A stretch of DNA of 64,000 nucleotides from Candidatus Obscuribacterales bacterium (GCA_021732025.1 JAKFVU010000080.1:80947-144946); one strand, 5' to 3'. Positions 18,621-26,739 are shown, numbered from the stretch's first letter. A program made the numbers and translations. The notes: generated by a model not told the origin, from the letters alone.

Positions 18621-20465
18621 CTAGCCTTTTGCTACTTTAAACCAGAATCGAGCACCACCAGCGGGTGCGCTGTCCACTCCAATTTGTCCGCCATGCAATG
18701 AAATAATCGATTTGCAGATAGAAAGTCCTAAACCAAAGCCCGATTTTTGATCTCGCCCAGCATCAGCTTGCCTGAAACGTTCAAAGACATCCGCGCGCGC
18801 GGCTTCAGGCACTCCCGGGCCTTGGTCACTAATGCTCACCAGGACATAGTGTTCTTGCTCTTCGGCAGCAATAGCAATAGCTCCACCTTGGGGCGAGTAG
18901 CGAATGGCATTGGCGACCAAATTGGTTAGAACCTGAGTCAAATAATGGGCATCGCAAGTGACCACCAGACCGTCATCACGGCCAGAAATAGTAATGCCTT
19001 TTGCTTCACGCTGAGCAACAGTGGCATTTATGGCCCCGCTCACAACAACTTGCAGTGGAACGGGCTCAAGCTTAAGCTCAATTGTGCCCTCTTCTAGCTT
19101 GTCGAGGTCAAGCAGCTTGCCCACCATCTCTAACAGCCTGTGAGTGTTATCTTCGGCCATTAGCAAACGACTAGCTAACTCTTCACTGACAGGGCCATAG
19201 CGCCCTAAACGCGAGAGCTGTAAGACACCACTAATGGTGGTAAGCGGTGTGCGAATATCATGGCTGACCATGGCGTAGAAATCGCGCTTCAAGGCCTCTA
19301 ACTTATAACGCTCAGTGACGTCGATAATTGTGGCCAAGATGCTCTTGCCGTCTGGGCCTTCGAAGTGAGTCGTAGCCACTTCAACTGCAATAATTTCCTG
19401 CTCTGAAGAGAGTGCCTCTAAAGCAATTGGATGGCTACCAGTGCCCGATTGAAGTTTTTCAAACAACGACTCGCCCTTAGGTAACTTAGCAAAGAGCTTT
19501 TCGATAGACTTTTCGCTTAGCTCTTCGCTTTTATAGCCAAAGAGCTTATCAGCAGCAGGGTTTAGCGACTGGATACGGCCCCGCTCATCGGTCACCACCA
19601 GTGCCGCTGGAATATTATTGATCAAGCCTTCCAGCCGCTCTTTGCTGTCTTTAAGCAAAGCATTCATGAACTTTTCTTTGGTGCGAGCCGTGCTAAGAGC
19701 TTCAGCCATTGTATGGAAGAAAGCATCAAGCTCACCAATCTCATCGTTTGTCCCCAAGCTCTCCAAAAGTGGCTTATCAGCAGCAAAGCGACGAGTATTC
19801 TCTTTAAGGACATTGAGCTTAGAAACAGTACCTCGCACAAAGACGATGGCCAGTAACAGTGCCACAATGGCGTTAATCAAGACGGTCATATCGGTGGCCT
19901 GCTGGACCTTTTTGCGATATGACTCTTCTCTACCGCTACCGTCGCTAACTTTCGCTTGCTCAGAAAGCCCGAGGTCTTTCAAAGCGGTGAACATCTCTCT
20001 AGCGACATCACGAAAGTGGATATTGCGCAGCAAATCATCACTGATAGTCGCCACTTGATTGTGTTCATCAGGATTGAACTGTGACTCTTTTAAAGCAACG
20101 ATATAGTCGCGCGAAAGAAAGCGCAGACGATCGGCTCTCTCTTTATCGTGCTCTTTTTTCTCGATGATGTCAGCTAACTCGTCATTTCCCTTGATCAAGT
20201 TCTCTTCGTACTTTTCAAAATAGTGACGATTAGAAGACTGACCATAGAGCTTAAACTGCATCAACGATTGAAAGCCGTAAAAGCTGTAGAGCATTGTCTG
20301 ATTAACGCGGTTAACCACATCGCGACGAACATCTAGCTCTTGGGTCTCGCGCTGCAACTCAGCCAAGTCGCTCTTCAGCTTGAGGTAAACTCCCCCCTGA
20401 ATGGCCAAGGGCAGGGCAACCATCAATATGCCTTTATGAGCTAATTTAAGTTGGGGAAATGGCAT
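18621..20465 (-). CDS. membrane sensor histidine kinase with PAS domain (paralogue)
   Basis: A 614-residue kinase with the same plan as the one at 14408: membrane helix at about 11-28, sensor region with SLMQFKLYG and SQFNPDEHNQV, second helix at about 192-211, HAMP-like linker, PAS domain (about 275-385), phospho-acceptor His402 in VSHDIRTPLT, and an ATPase domain with the N box (LVANAIRYS) and G boxes (DQGPGVP, GFGLGLS). The His falls at the same residue number in both kinases, so they are duplicates. No response regulator is directly adjacent; the partner is likely one of the two regulators at 12-14 kb. It is transcribed away from the 20.9-kb cluster. Confidence 0.9.
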   Translation of the reverse strand: MPFPQLKLAHKGILMVALPLAIQGGVYLKLKSDLAELQRETQELDVRRDVVNRVNQTMLYSFYGFQSLMQFKLYGQSSNRHYFEKYEENLIKGNDELADIIEKKEHDKERADRLRFLSRDYIVALKESQFNPDEHNQVATISDDLLRNIHFRDVAREMFTALKDLGLSEQAKVSDGSGREESYRKKVQQATDMTVLINAIVALLLAIVFVRGTVSKLNVLKENTRRFAADKPLLESLGTNDEIGELDAFFHTMAEALSTARTKEKFMNALLKDSKERLEGLINNIPAALVVTDERGRIQSLNPAADKLFGYKSEELSEKSIEKLFAKLPKGESLFEKLQSGTGSHPIALEALSSEQEIIAVEVATTHFEGPDGKSILATIIDVTERYKLEALKRDFYAMVSHDIRTPLTTISGVLQLSRLGRYGPVSEELASRLLMAEDNTHRLLEMVGKLLDLDKLEEGTIELKLEPVPLQVVVSGAINATVAQREAKGITISGRDDGLVVTCDAHYLTQVLTNLVANAIRYSPQGGAIAIAAEEQEHYVLVSISDQGPGVPEAARADVFERFRQADAGRDQKSGFGLGLSICKSIISLHGGQIGVDSAPAGGARFWFKVAKG

Positions 20466-20915
20466 TTAGTCACTACTGCGAAGGCGAAGCTTGCTGGGCA
20501 ATGCGTATTGCAATTATAACCGCTTGACCAACGAGGCCGAAGGCTGACTCTGCCTGAGACAATATGCATCGAGGCAAGCATCGAGACAAGCGCCGAGGCA
20601 AGCACCGACCTGTATCTTCCAAGGCAACCAATATGCGAACTGAGTTACTTAACATTAGAGCCGTGTTAGTTTACAAAAGCTCAGAGCTGAAAATAATTGC
20701 GCATTTCCATGGTGCTATTCCCAAATCAACTTTGCAGCAGCCTTTTCTGCTGTATAGGGTGGTGGCATATCTCCATTTGCAATTCATTTTCTGAGGCCAC
20801 TGTTCAACCTCTCTAAAAGCCAATCAAGCCTAATCTTAAGTTGTTCAATCTTCCAGCAGTGAAGAGCGTGGAGCAAAATTTTCAAACCATTTTTTCATCT
20901 CAAAATTTCAAAGTC
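20466..20915. other. divergent intergenic region with short tandem repeats and a hairpin
   Basis: The gap lies between a minus-strand kinase gene and a plus-strand small gene. It holds a 12-bp tandem repeat (20567-20610, listed separately) and a perfect 6-bp hairpin, CAGCAG at 20735-20740 with CTGCTG at 20747-20752. Open frames across it encode Arg/His-rich artefacts of the repeat and were not accepted. The right end is T-rich and leads into the SD-less gene cluster. Confidence 0.4.
20567..20610. repeat. imperfect 12-bp tandem repeat, about 3.7 copies
   Basis: Units CATCGAGGCAAG, CATCGAGACAAG and CGCCGAGGCAAG follow each other exactly, with a partial fourth unit CACCGACC. It lies about 100 bases upstream of the sensor kinase start on the minus strand, where it could be a set of iterated regulator-binding sites or a simple slippage repeat. 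Confidence 0.6.
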
Positions 20916-21197
20916 ATGAAAGTAAGCAATGTCATCTCGGTCTTAGCCTTCTTCGGCGTCGCCATCATCGTCGGCAACAGCGTCTACACTAGCCGCAAAC
21001 GTCAACAGAAAGAAGAAAATCTGCGCTTCGCTATCAAGCACCCCCTGCGTGCTATCGATGTGCTCTCTGCCCAGTCTCCTGTCGAAGACAAAGTGCTCTC
21101 AACTATTCTCAACGCTGGTCACAACACCGGTCACCATCTTCCCGGCTGGGCCAAACGTAAGCTGCAAAAGCATATCGCTAGCTTCCATAGCAATTAG
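20916..21197 (+). CDS. small one-helix membrane protein
   Basis: A 93-residue protein with one membrane helix at about residues 7-25, then a basic cytoplasmic part (TSRKRQQKEEN...) and a His-rich segment (GHNTGHHLPGW). I do not recognise the family. ATG 20916 is chosen because the longer frame from 20841 adds a non-hydrophobic lead. The leader is T-rich (CCATTTTTTCATCTC) and has no Shine-Dalgarno site, as in the genes that follow up to 24518. Confidence 0.55.
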   Translation: MKVSNVISVLAFFGVAIIVGNSVYTSRKRQQKEENLRFAIKHPLRAIDVLSAQSPVEDKVLSTILNAGHNTGHHLPGWAKRKLQKHIASFHSN

Positions 21198-21514
21198 GCA
21201 CGCAGCAACTGGGTTACTTTACAAAGCCAATCAGCTATGGGGTTTTCACCACATCTGATTACTTCAAAAACTTAGTTCAGGGGCTGCTACGCTTAGTCTT
21301 GGGCATCCCAGCGAGACTTGAGCAATGATTGTTTCTATTTAAGGGTGAGCTGTATGGTGACAGTAAATCTTCCACCACACATCACTCAAAAAGCAGAAAA
21401 ACAACACCGCAACCAAAGCCCCTGAACCATTACCAACAACACCCTCGCTCAAGTATGAGCGAGGTCTTTCTTTTCATTTTTAACCGCTCGGCAACGGGCA
21501 TAAATTTCACTAAA
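21198..21514. other. leader of the S1-domain gene
   Basis: This non-coding stretch contains the terminator-like hairpin at 21443-21483 (listed separately) and an A-rich region before it. An open frame running through it in frame with the S1 gene would have to cross the hairpin, so I treat it as leader. Nothing else is recognisable. Confidence 0.4.
21443..21483 (+). promoter_or_regulatory. terminator-like hairpin in the leader of the S1-domain gene
   Basis: A perfect 9-bp stem, CCTCGCTCA (21443-21451) and TGAGCGAGG (21456-21464), with loop AGTA, is followed by the T-rich run TCTTTCTTTTCATTTTT. It lies 31 bases before the ATG at 21515. It has the form of an intrinsic terminator, but it ends 246-286 bases after the previous gene and directly before the next, so it could be a transcription attenuator. 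Confidence 0.6.
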
Positions 21515-22723
21515 ATGTCAAACGTAAATTCAAAAGCAGCAAAGAAAATCAAAAACGCAAACAGAAAATTGTTCGGCTTCGCCAAACTGCAAACAATTGA
21601 TCCATTCTTCCTTGACGGCAATGAACTGGAAACTGCTCGCATTCAGCACGAACAAATGACAGCTTTGCTTGAGGGCAAAGGATTGCTTGCGACTCCGAGC
21701 CGCAAAGATTTTATAGAAGGCGAAATCGTCGGTCAAACCAAGAAAGGCAGTTATGTCGGCATTGGTCAAAAGTACGATGCATTTGCACCAATCAGCGAAG
21801 TAGGTAACTTAGCAATTGGCGAACGTGGCAACTTCTGGGTAATGTCCAACCAATTCAAAGAAGGCATGATTACCGTTTCGCACGTGCAAGCACAAGCCTG
21901 GGAAAAACTGAAAGCTATCAGCGAAAACGGCGAACATGTTGAAGCCAAAGTATTCGCATTAGCGATGGACCGCCGCAGTCAAAGAGTATCTGGAGTGCGC
22001 ATCGTCTTTGAAGATGCCACATTGAAAGGTATTCGCGGATTCATTCCCAACACTGAACTGGCCATCGGCACCGACCCACGCAACTTGGTCGACACTGTGA
22101 TCACTGCCAAAGTGCAGGGCGCAGATCCTCATAAAGGAGGAGAATTCGGCTATGTCGTGCTCAGTCAAAAAGATGTAGCAAAAGATGTGGCTAGCCAGCA
22201 CATTGCTACCTTTGCTCCCGGCGACGTCATCTCTGCCACTGTGTTGAAGTTCATCAAAGCTTCTGCCCATGACAAAGATATGAGCGTGCTTGTTAACATC
22301 GGCAACGGAGTAACTGGCCTTATCTACCGCACAGAAGTGAGCGGCTACCCTCGCAGAAAAGCCAATGATGTATTGAAAGTTGGCGAAGAAATCGAAGTAG
22401 AAGTAACCCGGGTTCAACCTGAGCTGCAACGCATCTCTTTATCAATGAAGGCCCTCGGCAAGAAACGCACATTGAGCGCTCTTGAACCAGGTCTGGTTGT
22501 TGAAGCAGACATCGTGAACAGCACTAACTACGGTTACTTCGCTCACATCGGTGGCGGTGTAGAAGGTCTGGTACACGTTAGCGACTTGGCTAATGACGCT
22601 AGCGGCAAGAAAGAGTCGTTCAAAATCGGCGACCGCACCCAGGTTGTTATCTTGAGCTTAGGCGAGAACGGATCTCGCGTTGCTCTTGGTCGCAGACAAG
22701 TTGTGGCTGCTGCTAAGAAGTAG
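21515..22723 (+). CDS. S1-domain RNA-binding protein (RpsA-like)
   Basis: A 402-residue protein with about four S1-type OB folds: near residues 66-130 (EIVGQTKKGSYVGIG), 140-225, 235-320 (GDVISATVLKF) and 330-398 (GLVVEADIVNSTNYGYFAHI, then GGVEGLVHVSDL). S1 repeats bind single-stranded RNA; multi-repeat forms are ribosomal protein S1 or S1-like translation factors that help load U-rich, poorly structured leaders. It is shorter than six-repeat S1 and resembles the 3-4 repeat forms of cyanobacteria and relatives. ATG 21515 is preferred; a longer frame crosses a hairpin. The leader has no Shine-Dalgarno site. Whether it is the housekeeping S1 or a second copy cannot be told here. Confidence 0.8.
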   Translation: MSNVNSKAAKKIKNANRKLFGFAKLQTIDPFFLDGNELETARIQHEQMTALLEGKGLLATPSRKDFIEGEIVGQTKKGSYVGIGQKYDAFAPISEVGNLAIGERGNFWVMSNQFKEGMITVSHVQAQAWEKLKAISENGEHVEAKVFALAMDRRSQRVSGVRIVFEDATLKGIRGFIPNTELAIGTDPRNLVDTVITAKVQGADPHKGGEFGYVVLSQKDVAKDVASQHIATFAPGDVISATVLKFIKASAHDKDMSVLVNIGNGVTGLIYRTEVSGYPRRKANDVLKVGEEIEVEVTRVQPELQRISLSMKALGKKRTLSALEPGLVVEADIVNSTNYGYFAHIGGGVEGLVHVSDLANDASGKKESFKIGDRTQVVILSLGENGSRVALGRRQVVAAAKK

Positions 22724-22802
22724 GTTTTTCGTGCAACAGCACCCAGCAAATGCTTTTCGAGTAAAAGCATGTCTTGTTTAAATTCACTTATTTGTTTCAC
22801 CA

Positions 22803-22840
22803 GCGCCATCAGAATAACTGATGGCGCACAAACTTTTTTA
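22803..22840 (+). promoter_or_regulatory. hairpin plus T-run ending 2 bases before a start codon (copy A)
   Basis: A perfect 10-bp stem, GCGCCATCAG (22803-22812) and CTGATGGCGC (22818-22827), with loop AATAA, is followed by ACAAACTTTTTTA (22828-22840); the ATG is at 22843. It looks like the intrinsic terminator of the S1-domain gene 80 bases upstream, but it ends on the next gene's start. The same 13-base tail follows another hairpin at 24147. Confidence 0.75.
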
Positions 22841-22842
22841 AC

Positions 22843-23256
22843 ATGATTGCGCAAATCTCAAAGTACAGCAACGAGCAGATCCTGGCCGCAGCCGCCTGCC
22901 TCCTCACTTCACACCAGACCACTCGCCTGACCAAAGCAGCAAGCCAAATGCTTCCCATTTCGGCAGTGCTCACCCTGACCGTGCTGGCTGAAAGTGACTA
23001 CGAACAGTTGGTCTCAGAAGTATCGCAAAGCGGTTTGAAAGAAACGGCGGTAGAAAGAGCACTGGCTACCATGGCGCAGTTCGAATCTGCAGAGCAGCAA
23101 CAGTTTGCCCACATGCTTCCCTTTGCCTTGACCAGCCCGAATTCTGGCTACAACTATGCCCCGAACTCTGCCTGCTTTGAAGAGTCAGCCATTCGCGAAA
23201 TCGAGCTGCTGTGCCAGTTAGAGTTGCTCTATGGCAGTAGCGAAGCAATTTGCTAA
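22843..23256 (+). CDS. orphan helical protein of the SD-less cluster
   Basis: A 137-residue, Ala-rich helical protein with four or five amphipathic helices and no signal peptide, membrane helix or known motif. I do not recognise it. The start codon follows within three bases of a hairpin and T-run, so ribosomes cannot use a Shine-Dalgarno site. The next gene begins 63 bases later, and all genes up to 25306 are on the same strand with similar spacing and composition. Confidence 0.6.
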   Translation: MIAQISKYSNEQILAAAACLLTSHQTTRLTKAASQMLPISAVLTLTVLAESDYEQLVSEVSQSGLKETAVERALATMAQFESAEQQQFAHMLPFALTSPNSGYNYAPNSACFEESAIREIELLCQLELLYGSSEAIC

Positions 23257-23318
23257 GGGGTAAGAGCACAAGAACAAGTTTTCAATTTTTAGTTTCATTT
23301 TTTCAAACGAACAAAACA

Positions 23319-24122
23319 ATGCAAAACAAAAGCAAAATCTCAGAGATGCTGAGAGAGGTTATGCGCTTCTGCGGCGGTCATCAACCACACGATGAGGGTA
23401 CAGAAGACCTGCGGCAAATCCTGAAAAACATTCAGGCCCGCCCCAATAACGACCATCGCACGATTGTTGTGAGCAACGCCGCCTTAAAATGCGTAGACGA
23501 GCACGCCTGGCTGCAAATCGAATTGCAAGAGCTGAGAGTAAAGCTATTCTTCTTAGCGCACGACACTGAAAACTGCAGTGACTTGGTGCAAAGAGAAGAA
23601 CTCATGGTAGAAATGCTGGCGCTGACAAAGCTGCTTGGACACATCAAACTAGCAAGCAATCGCCTCAGTGAAGGCAGCAAAGAGTTGTTACTTCAAGCTA
23701 TGACTTTTGTTATGGCTCAAACCGACGTACAACTGAACGGCCTGCCACCAGACAGCACAATTGCCCCACAGCTCACAGCCTTGAACGAGGTTGTTGCTTC
23801 AGCTCAAGAGCACTTAGCTGCCACTACCGAGAGTGCCACTAACAACACGTTGCATAACGGCTCAAGCGACACTTACGAAGACCAGGTCAATAGAAAGGCC
23901 TTAGCAGCGGTTATAGCCTTTGCCGAAAAGATGCTCAACCGCGCTGTCAGCCTGAGCGAAGTAGCAATCAACACTTTGCCAATGTTCGGCACCCTCAGCG
24001 AAGACAACGCCAAAGCGCAGAAGCAATGGCTTCTCGCTTATGCTATGACTGCAGCCACAATCGCAGATGCCTGCCGCAACATGTTGCAAGAGGCCGCGTT
24101 ATCTTATGGCAGCGTTGCCTAA
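23319..24122 (+). CDS. orphan helical protein of the SD-less cluster
   Basis: A 267-residue protein predicted to be nearly all helical, with Leu/Ala heptad-like stretches (ELQELRVKLFFLAHD) and a polar, Thr/Asn-rich linker near residues 170-190. No membrane segment and no known motif. In size and helical character it resembles the protein at 24518, though I cannot show homology by eye. ATG 23319 is used because the in-frame extension to 23250 overlaps the preceding gene and passes through T-rich leader (CAATTTTTAGTTTCATTTTTT). No ribosome site is visible. Confidence 0.6.
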   Translation: MQNKSKISEMLREVMRFCGGHQPHDEGTEDLRQILKNIQARPNNDHRTIVVSNAALKCVDEHAWLQIELQELRVKLFFLAHDTENCSDLVQREELMVEMLALTKLLGHIKLASNRLSEGSKELLLQAMTFVMAQTDVQLNGLPPDSTIAPQLTALNEVVASAQEHLAATTESATNNTLHNGSSDTYEDQVNRKALAAVIAFAEKMLNRAVSLSEVAINTLPMFGTLSEDNAKAQKQWLLAYAMTAATIADACRNMLQEAALSYGSVA

Positions 24123-24146
24123 TTTCATTTTTTAAATCAATAACCA

Positions 24147-24188
24147 GATGCTGGGGGCAACATGCTTCCAGCATCACAAACTTTTTTA
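24147..24188 (+). promoter_or_regulatory. hairpin plus T-run ending 3 bases before a start codon (copy B)
   Basis: An 8-bp stem, GATGCTGG (24147-24154) and CCAGCATC (24168-24175), is followed by ACAAACTTTTTTA (24176-24188), identical to the tail after the hairpin at 22803. The ATG of the next gene is at 24192. A further T-rich run (TTTCATTTTTT) lies between the previous stop and this hairpin. Confidence 0.7.
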
Positions 24189-24191
24189 GTT

Positions 24192-24464
24192 ATGAAATCA
24201 GCATCAATTTTTGAACAAATCGGCTTTCCTCAAGTAGTAGAATTTGCCGACATGCCAGCATTAGGCGGCCAGGTTGCAGTATACGAAGATGGTTCTGTCT
24301 TCAATGAAAAAACCGGCGACCTCTTCACCCCGCAGCAAGACGACAGCAAGTTTTGGAATATGCGCCAAGAATTCGACAAGCGCAATTACATTTCGCCCAC
24401 TGACCGCATCTTAACTGCCAATCGCGAACGCAGCGCTGCAATCAAAGGTGGCTTTTACTGTTAG
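24192..24464 (+). CDS. small orphan protein of the SD-less cluster
   Basis: A 90-residue soluble protein. The middle (GQVAVYEDGSVFNEKTGDLF) reads as a short beta hairpin and the C-terminus as a helix rich in charged residues. I do not recognise the family. ATG 24192 is favoured; an in-frame ATG at 24162 would lie in the loop of the hairpin. No Shine-Dalgarno site; the leader is the T-run described separately. Confidence 0.58.
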   Translation: MKSASIFEQIGFPQVVEFADMPALGGQVAVYEDGSVFNEKTGDLFTPQQDDSKFWNMRQEFDKRNYISPTDRILTANRERSAAIKGGFYC

Positions 24465-24517
24465 CACTTCGGGCACTGACGCATTACTTTTATTGTTTTA
24501 CTTTTAAACCTAAAATC

Positions 24518-25306
24518 ATGAACGAGAAAAATGCCCTCAATCAGCTTGAGCTGTGCGCGGAGACGTGTCGCTTTCGACGCGAACAATTTATTGCTCTCGG
24601 TGTCACCTTGGTGCGCTATGACCATTCGACTTTGGCCAAAGGCGCTATCACCTTCGGTAACATCGCATTACTGCTTATAAAATCGGCAAACCAGCTAGAA
24701 GACTTGATGTTAGGCGAGATAGACAAGGCCAAAAGCAACATGAAGAAGATGCAGGATTTGCCCGATGATGAGCAGTGGGAATACCGCATTGCCCATACTC
24801 TTGGTGTGACGGAAGCAATAAACAAGATTGGCACTCTGCAAAATCAACTGCGCGAGCACACGCAGTCAGCCTTGCACAAAGCCTCTCTGCTAGCGCTCAC
24901 AGCCAATGGCAAATCGGCCCTTCCAGCACATAGCCCCGGCCTAGCAGACAATTTGCATGCTATCGAAGAAGAAGCCAATGCCCGCCAAAACAAAAGGCTC
25001 AAAGAAATCTGCCGCCTAGGCCTTAGCCTTGCCGAGGTCTTCTACAAAGACGCACAAGAGCAGGAAAGCTCGCAGGCCATCACCATAGCCTCAATTAGCT
25101 CCAACGCTTGCAACTTGACCACCGCGTCGTTACTAGTTGCTCTGGGCAATATGGCCACTGAGCACTTGAAATGGCTCGAAGGCGTCAAGGAAGAAAATCT
25201 GGAGCAATGGCAAACAGCACAAGCTACTGCAGCGGGAATAATCGGTGGCCTTATTACCGAGTTGGTGCAAAAGCACGAGCCCTGGCTAGCAATTAGCTTG
25301 AACTAG
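24518..25306 (+). CDS. orphan helical protein, last gene of the SD-less cluster
   Basis: A 262-residue helical protein with two Cys near the N-terminus (CAETC), a central acidic helix (EEEANARQNKRLKEICRLG) and no membrane segment or known motif. The leader is T-rich (TTTTATTGTTTTACTTTTAAACC) without a ribosome site, as for its upstream neighbours. A candidate terminator structure follows the stop, so it probably ends the cluster. Confidence 0.6.
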   Translation: MNEKNALNQLELCAETCRFRREQFIALGVTLVRYDHSTLAKGAITFGNIALLLIKSANQLEDLMLGEIDKAKSNMKKMQDLPDDEQWEYRIAHTLGVTEAINKIGTLQNQLREHTQSALHKASLLALTANGKSALPAHSPGLADNLHAIEEEANARQNKRLKEICRLGLSLAEVFYKDAQEQESSQAITIASISSNACNLTTASLLVALGNMATEHLKWLEGVKEENLEQWQTAQATAAGIIGGLITELVQKHEPWLAISLN

Positions 25307-25343
25307 CTAAAAGCTGTGGCTACAAGATTGTAAGAAATCAGTG

Positions 25344-25397
25344 GGAGGAATTGAAGTTGCAGGATTATATCCTCCTTTGATTCCTCCGCTAATTTTT
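25344..25397 (+). terminator. candidate terminator after the SD-less cluster
   Basis: Arms GGAGGAAT (25344-25351) and ATTCCTCC (25380-25387) pair perfectly around an internal small hairpin (AGGAT-TAT-ATCCT), and the T-run ATTTTTTG follows. The outer loop is long, so efficiency is uncertain. Confidence 0.5.
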
Positions 25398-25462
25398 TGA
25401 CCACATTGCCACTATACTGCACAGTAAATTGTGATGGTTCGTCAAGAAAAAATCTGATCGCA

Positions 25463-25468
25463 TATAAT
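25463..25468 (+). promoter_or_regulatory. possible -10 element of the MFS transporter gene
   Basis: A perfect TATAAT lies 18 bases before the TTG at 25487. No good -35 hexamer is at the right distance (TTCGTC at 25438 leaves 19 bases). If used, transcription would begin near 25475 and exclude start codons further upstream. Confidence 0.3.
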
Positions 25469-25486
25469 TTGCAGAGTCACTGTACA

Positions 25487-26674
25487 TTGGCGGCCCTTTT
25501 GCTACTTCCAACCGAACAACATGCTTTCATACGCGATAAAGCAACATGGGTTGGTTATCTACTGGTCGGAACCTACTGCCTAGTGCTGGCCTCAATGGGT
25601 CCGGTTGTGCCCTACTTGCGCGATGAGCAGGGTCTCAACTACACAGTAAGCTCATTTCACTTCAGCGCCTGGGCTCTAGGTGGCATTACAGCAGGCACTT
25701 TCGGCAATCTGGTTATTGGCAAGATAGGTTGCGCGCGAGCAGTGTGGACATGCTGCAGCGGCGTGGTACTAGCAACAATCATTCTAATTTCAGCCAAGCT
25801 GCCAGTCTTCACCATTTTATCGGGATACATTGGTGGCACCTGCGGTAGCATGATGGGTCACTCAATCACTAGCATTATGGCTAAACGCTTCGGCCAACAG
25901 CGAACAATTGGCATAACAGAAGCAAATATCGCCGGCAGCCTCTTTGCCCTCAGCGCCCCGCTTCTAGTTGGGCAGTGTGTGCGCATGGGCCAAAGCTGGC
26001 GAGTGGCGCTTGCTGTTCCTCTCATATTATTCATTTGCATATTTCTTTCATCGCGCAAGGTCTTCAACAACTTCAATGCAGCGACAAGCGGCTTTGCCAC
26101 TGGAACACTGCCATTAAGCTACTGGTTCTATTGGTTCGTCATCTGGTTTAGCGTCGCCAGCGAATGGTCAATAATCTACTGGACATCAGAGTTTCTCGAA
26201 AAGGCAAAAGGCCTTGCTCGCGAAGATGCCATTCAAGCAATAAGCATCTTCTTAGTAACAATGCTAATTGGCAGAATCTTAGGGCTCAAACTGGCCAGAA
26301 CTTTTAGAGTCGCTCCGCTGCTTCTTGTGGTCTCGGTTGTTGCCCTGAGCGGATTTCTCATGTATTGGCTAGCCCCCACTCACGTACTTTCACTTGTTGG
26401 ACTGGCAATTACCGGGCTCGGCACTGCCAATATTTACCCGCTTAGCTATTCACAAGCTCTAGGTGCCGCCGAAGAGAAAGCCGGTCTGGCAGCGGCGCGC
26501 ATGTCACTCAGCACCGGCACAGCAGTGCTTATCACACCGCTTCTCATGGGGGCAATCGGCGATCGTTGCGGCATTTACAATGCCTTTGCTGTGGTGGCAA
26601 CTCTTATGACATTAGCCACGATACTATTGGCCATAGCTTCTCAAAGAAAGGCTAAGCCACACGTTGTAGCCTGA
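25487..26674 (+). CDS. MFS transporter
   Basis: A 395-residue polytopic protein with about 12 hydrophobic segments, beginning at WVGYLLVGTYCLVLASMGPV. The loop after helix 2 (IGKIGCARAVW) sits at the place of the family's GxxxDRxGRR motif in a degenerate form, and the central break (FNNFNAATSGF) separates the two six-helix halves. It is an inner-membrane secondary transporter of the major facilitator superfamily; the substrate cannot be inferred. The start is uncertain: there is no ATG before the first helix, the frame is open from 25355, TTG 25397 is the longest candidate, and TTG 25487 fits the possible -10 element. No Shine-Dalgarno site is visible. Confidence 0.78.
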   Translation: MAALLLLPTEQHAFIRDKATWVGYLLVGTYCLVLASMGPVVPYLRDEQGLNYTVSSFHFSAWALGGITAGTFGNLVIGKIGCARAVWTCCSGVVLATIILISAKLPVFTILSGYIGGTCGSMMGHSITSIMAKRFGQQRTIGITEANIAGSLFALSAPLLVGQCVRMGQSWRVALAVPLILFICIFLSSRKVFNNFNAATSGFATGTLPLSYWFYWFVIWFSVASEWSIIYWTSEFLEKAKGLAREDAIQAISIFLVTMLIGRILGLKLARTFRVAPLLLVVSVVALSGFLMYWLAPTHVLSLVGLAITGLGTANIYPLSYSQALGAAEEKAGLAAARMSLSTGTAVLITPLLMGAIGDRCGIYNAFAVVATLMTLATILLAIASQRKAKPHVVA

Positions 26675-26739
26675 GAACAGAAACTGATTCTAGTCGATAG
26701 GTATACTGTGATTGCAAGCGCGCTTGCAACCATTTGAGA

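Noticed and set aside
19618..20058. 146-codon plus-strand frame inside the second sensor kinase
   Set aside because: Ser/Leu-rich antisense shadow of a gene with complete kinase motifs.
20564..20794. 76-codon plus-strand frame starting in the 12-bp repeat
   Set aside because: The Arg/His/Lys-rich start is a direct translation of the tandem repeat and the rest has no protein character.
21329..21514. N-terminal extension of the S1-domain protein
   Set aside because: The in-frame extension runs through a perfect hairpin and T-rich tract and has low-complexity His/Lys/Pro composition; ATG 21515 begins the conserved protein.
25397..25439. TTGACC ... TATACT as a sigma-70 promoter for the MFS gene
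   Set aside because: The spacing between the two hexamers is only 10 bases, too short for a working promoter; TATAAT at 25463 is the better candidate.
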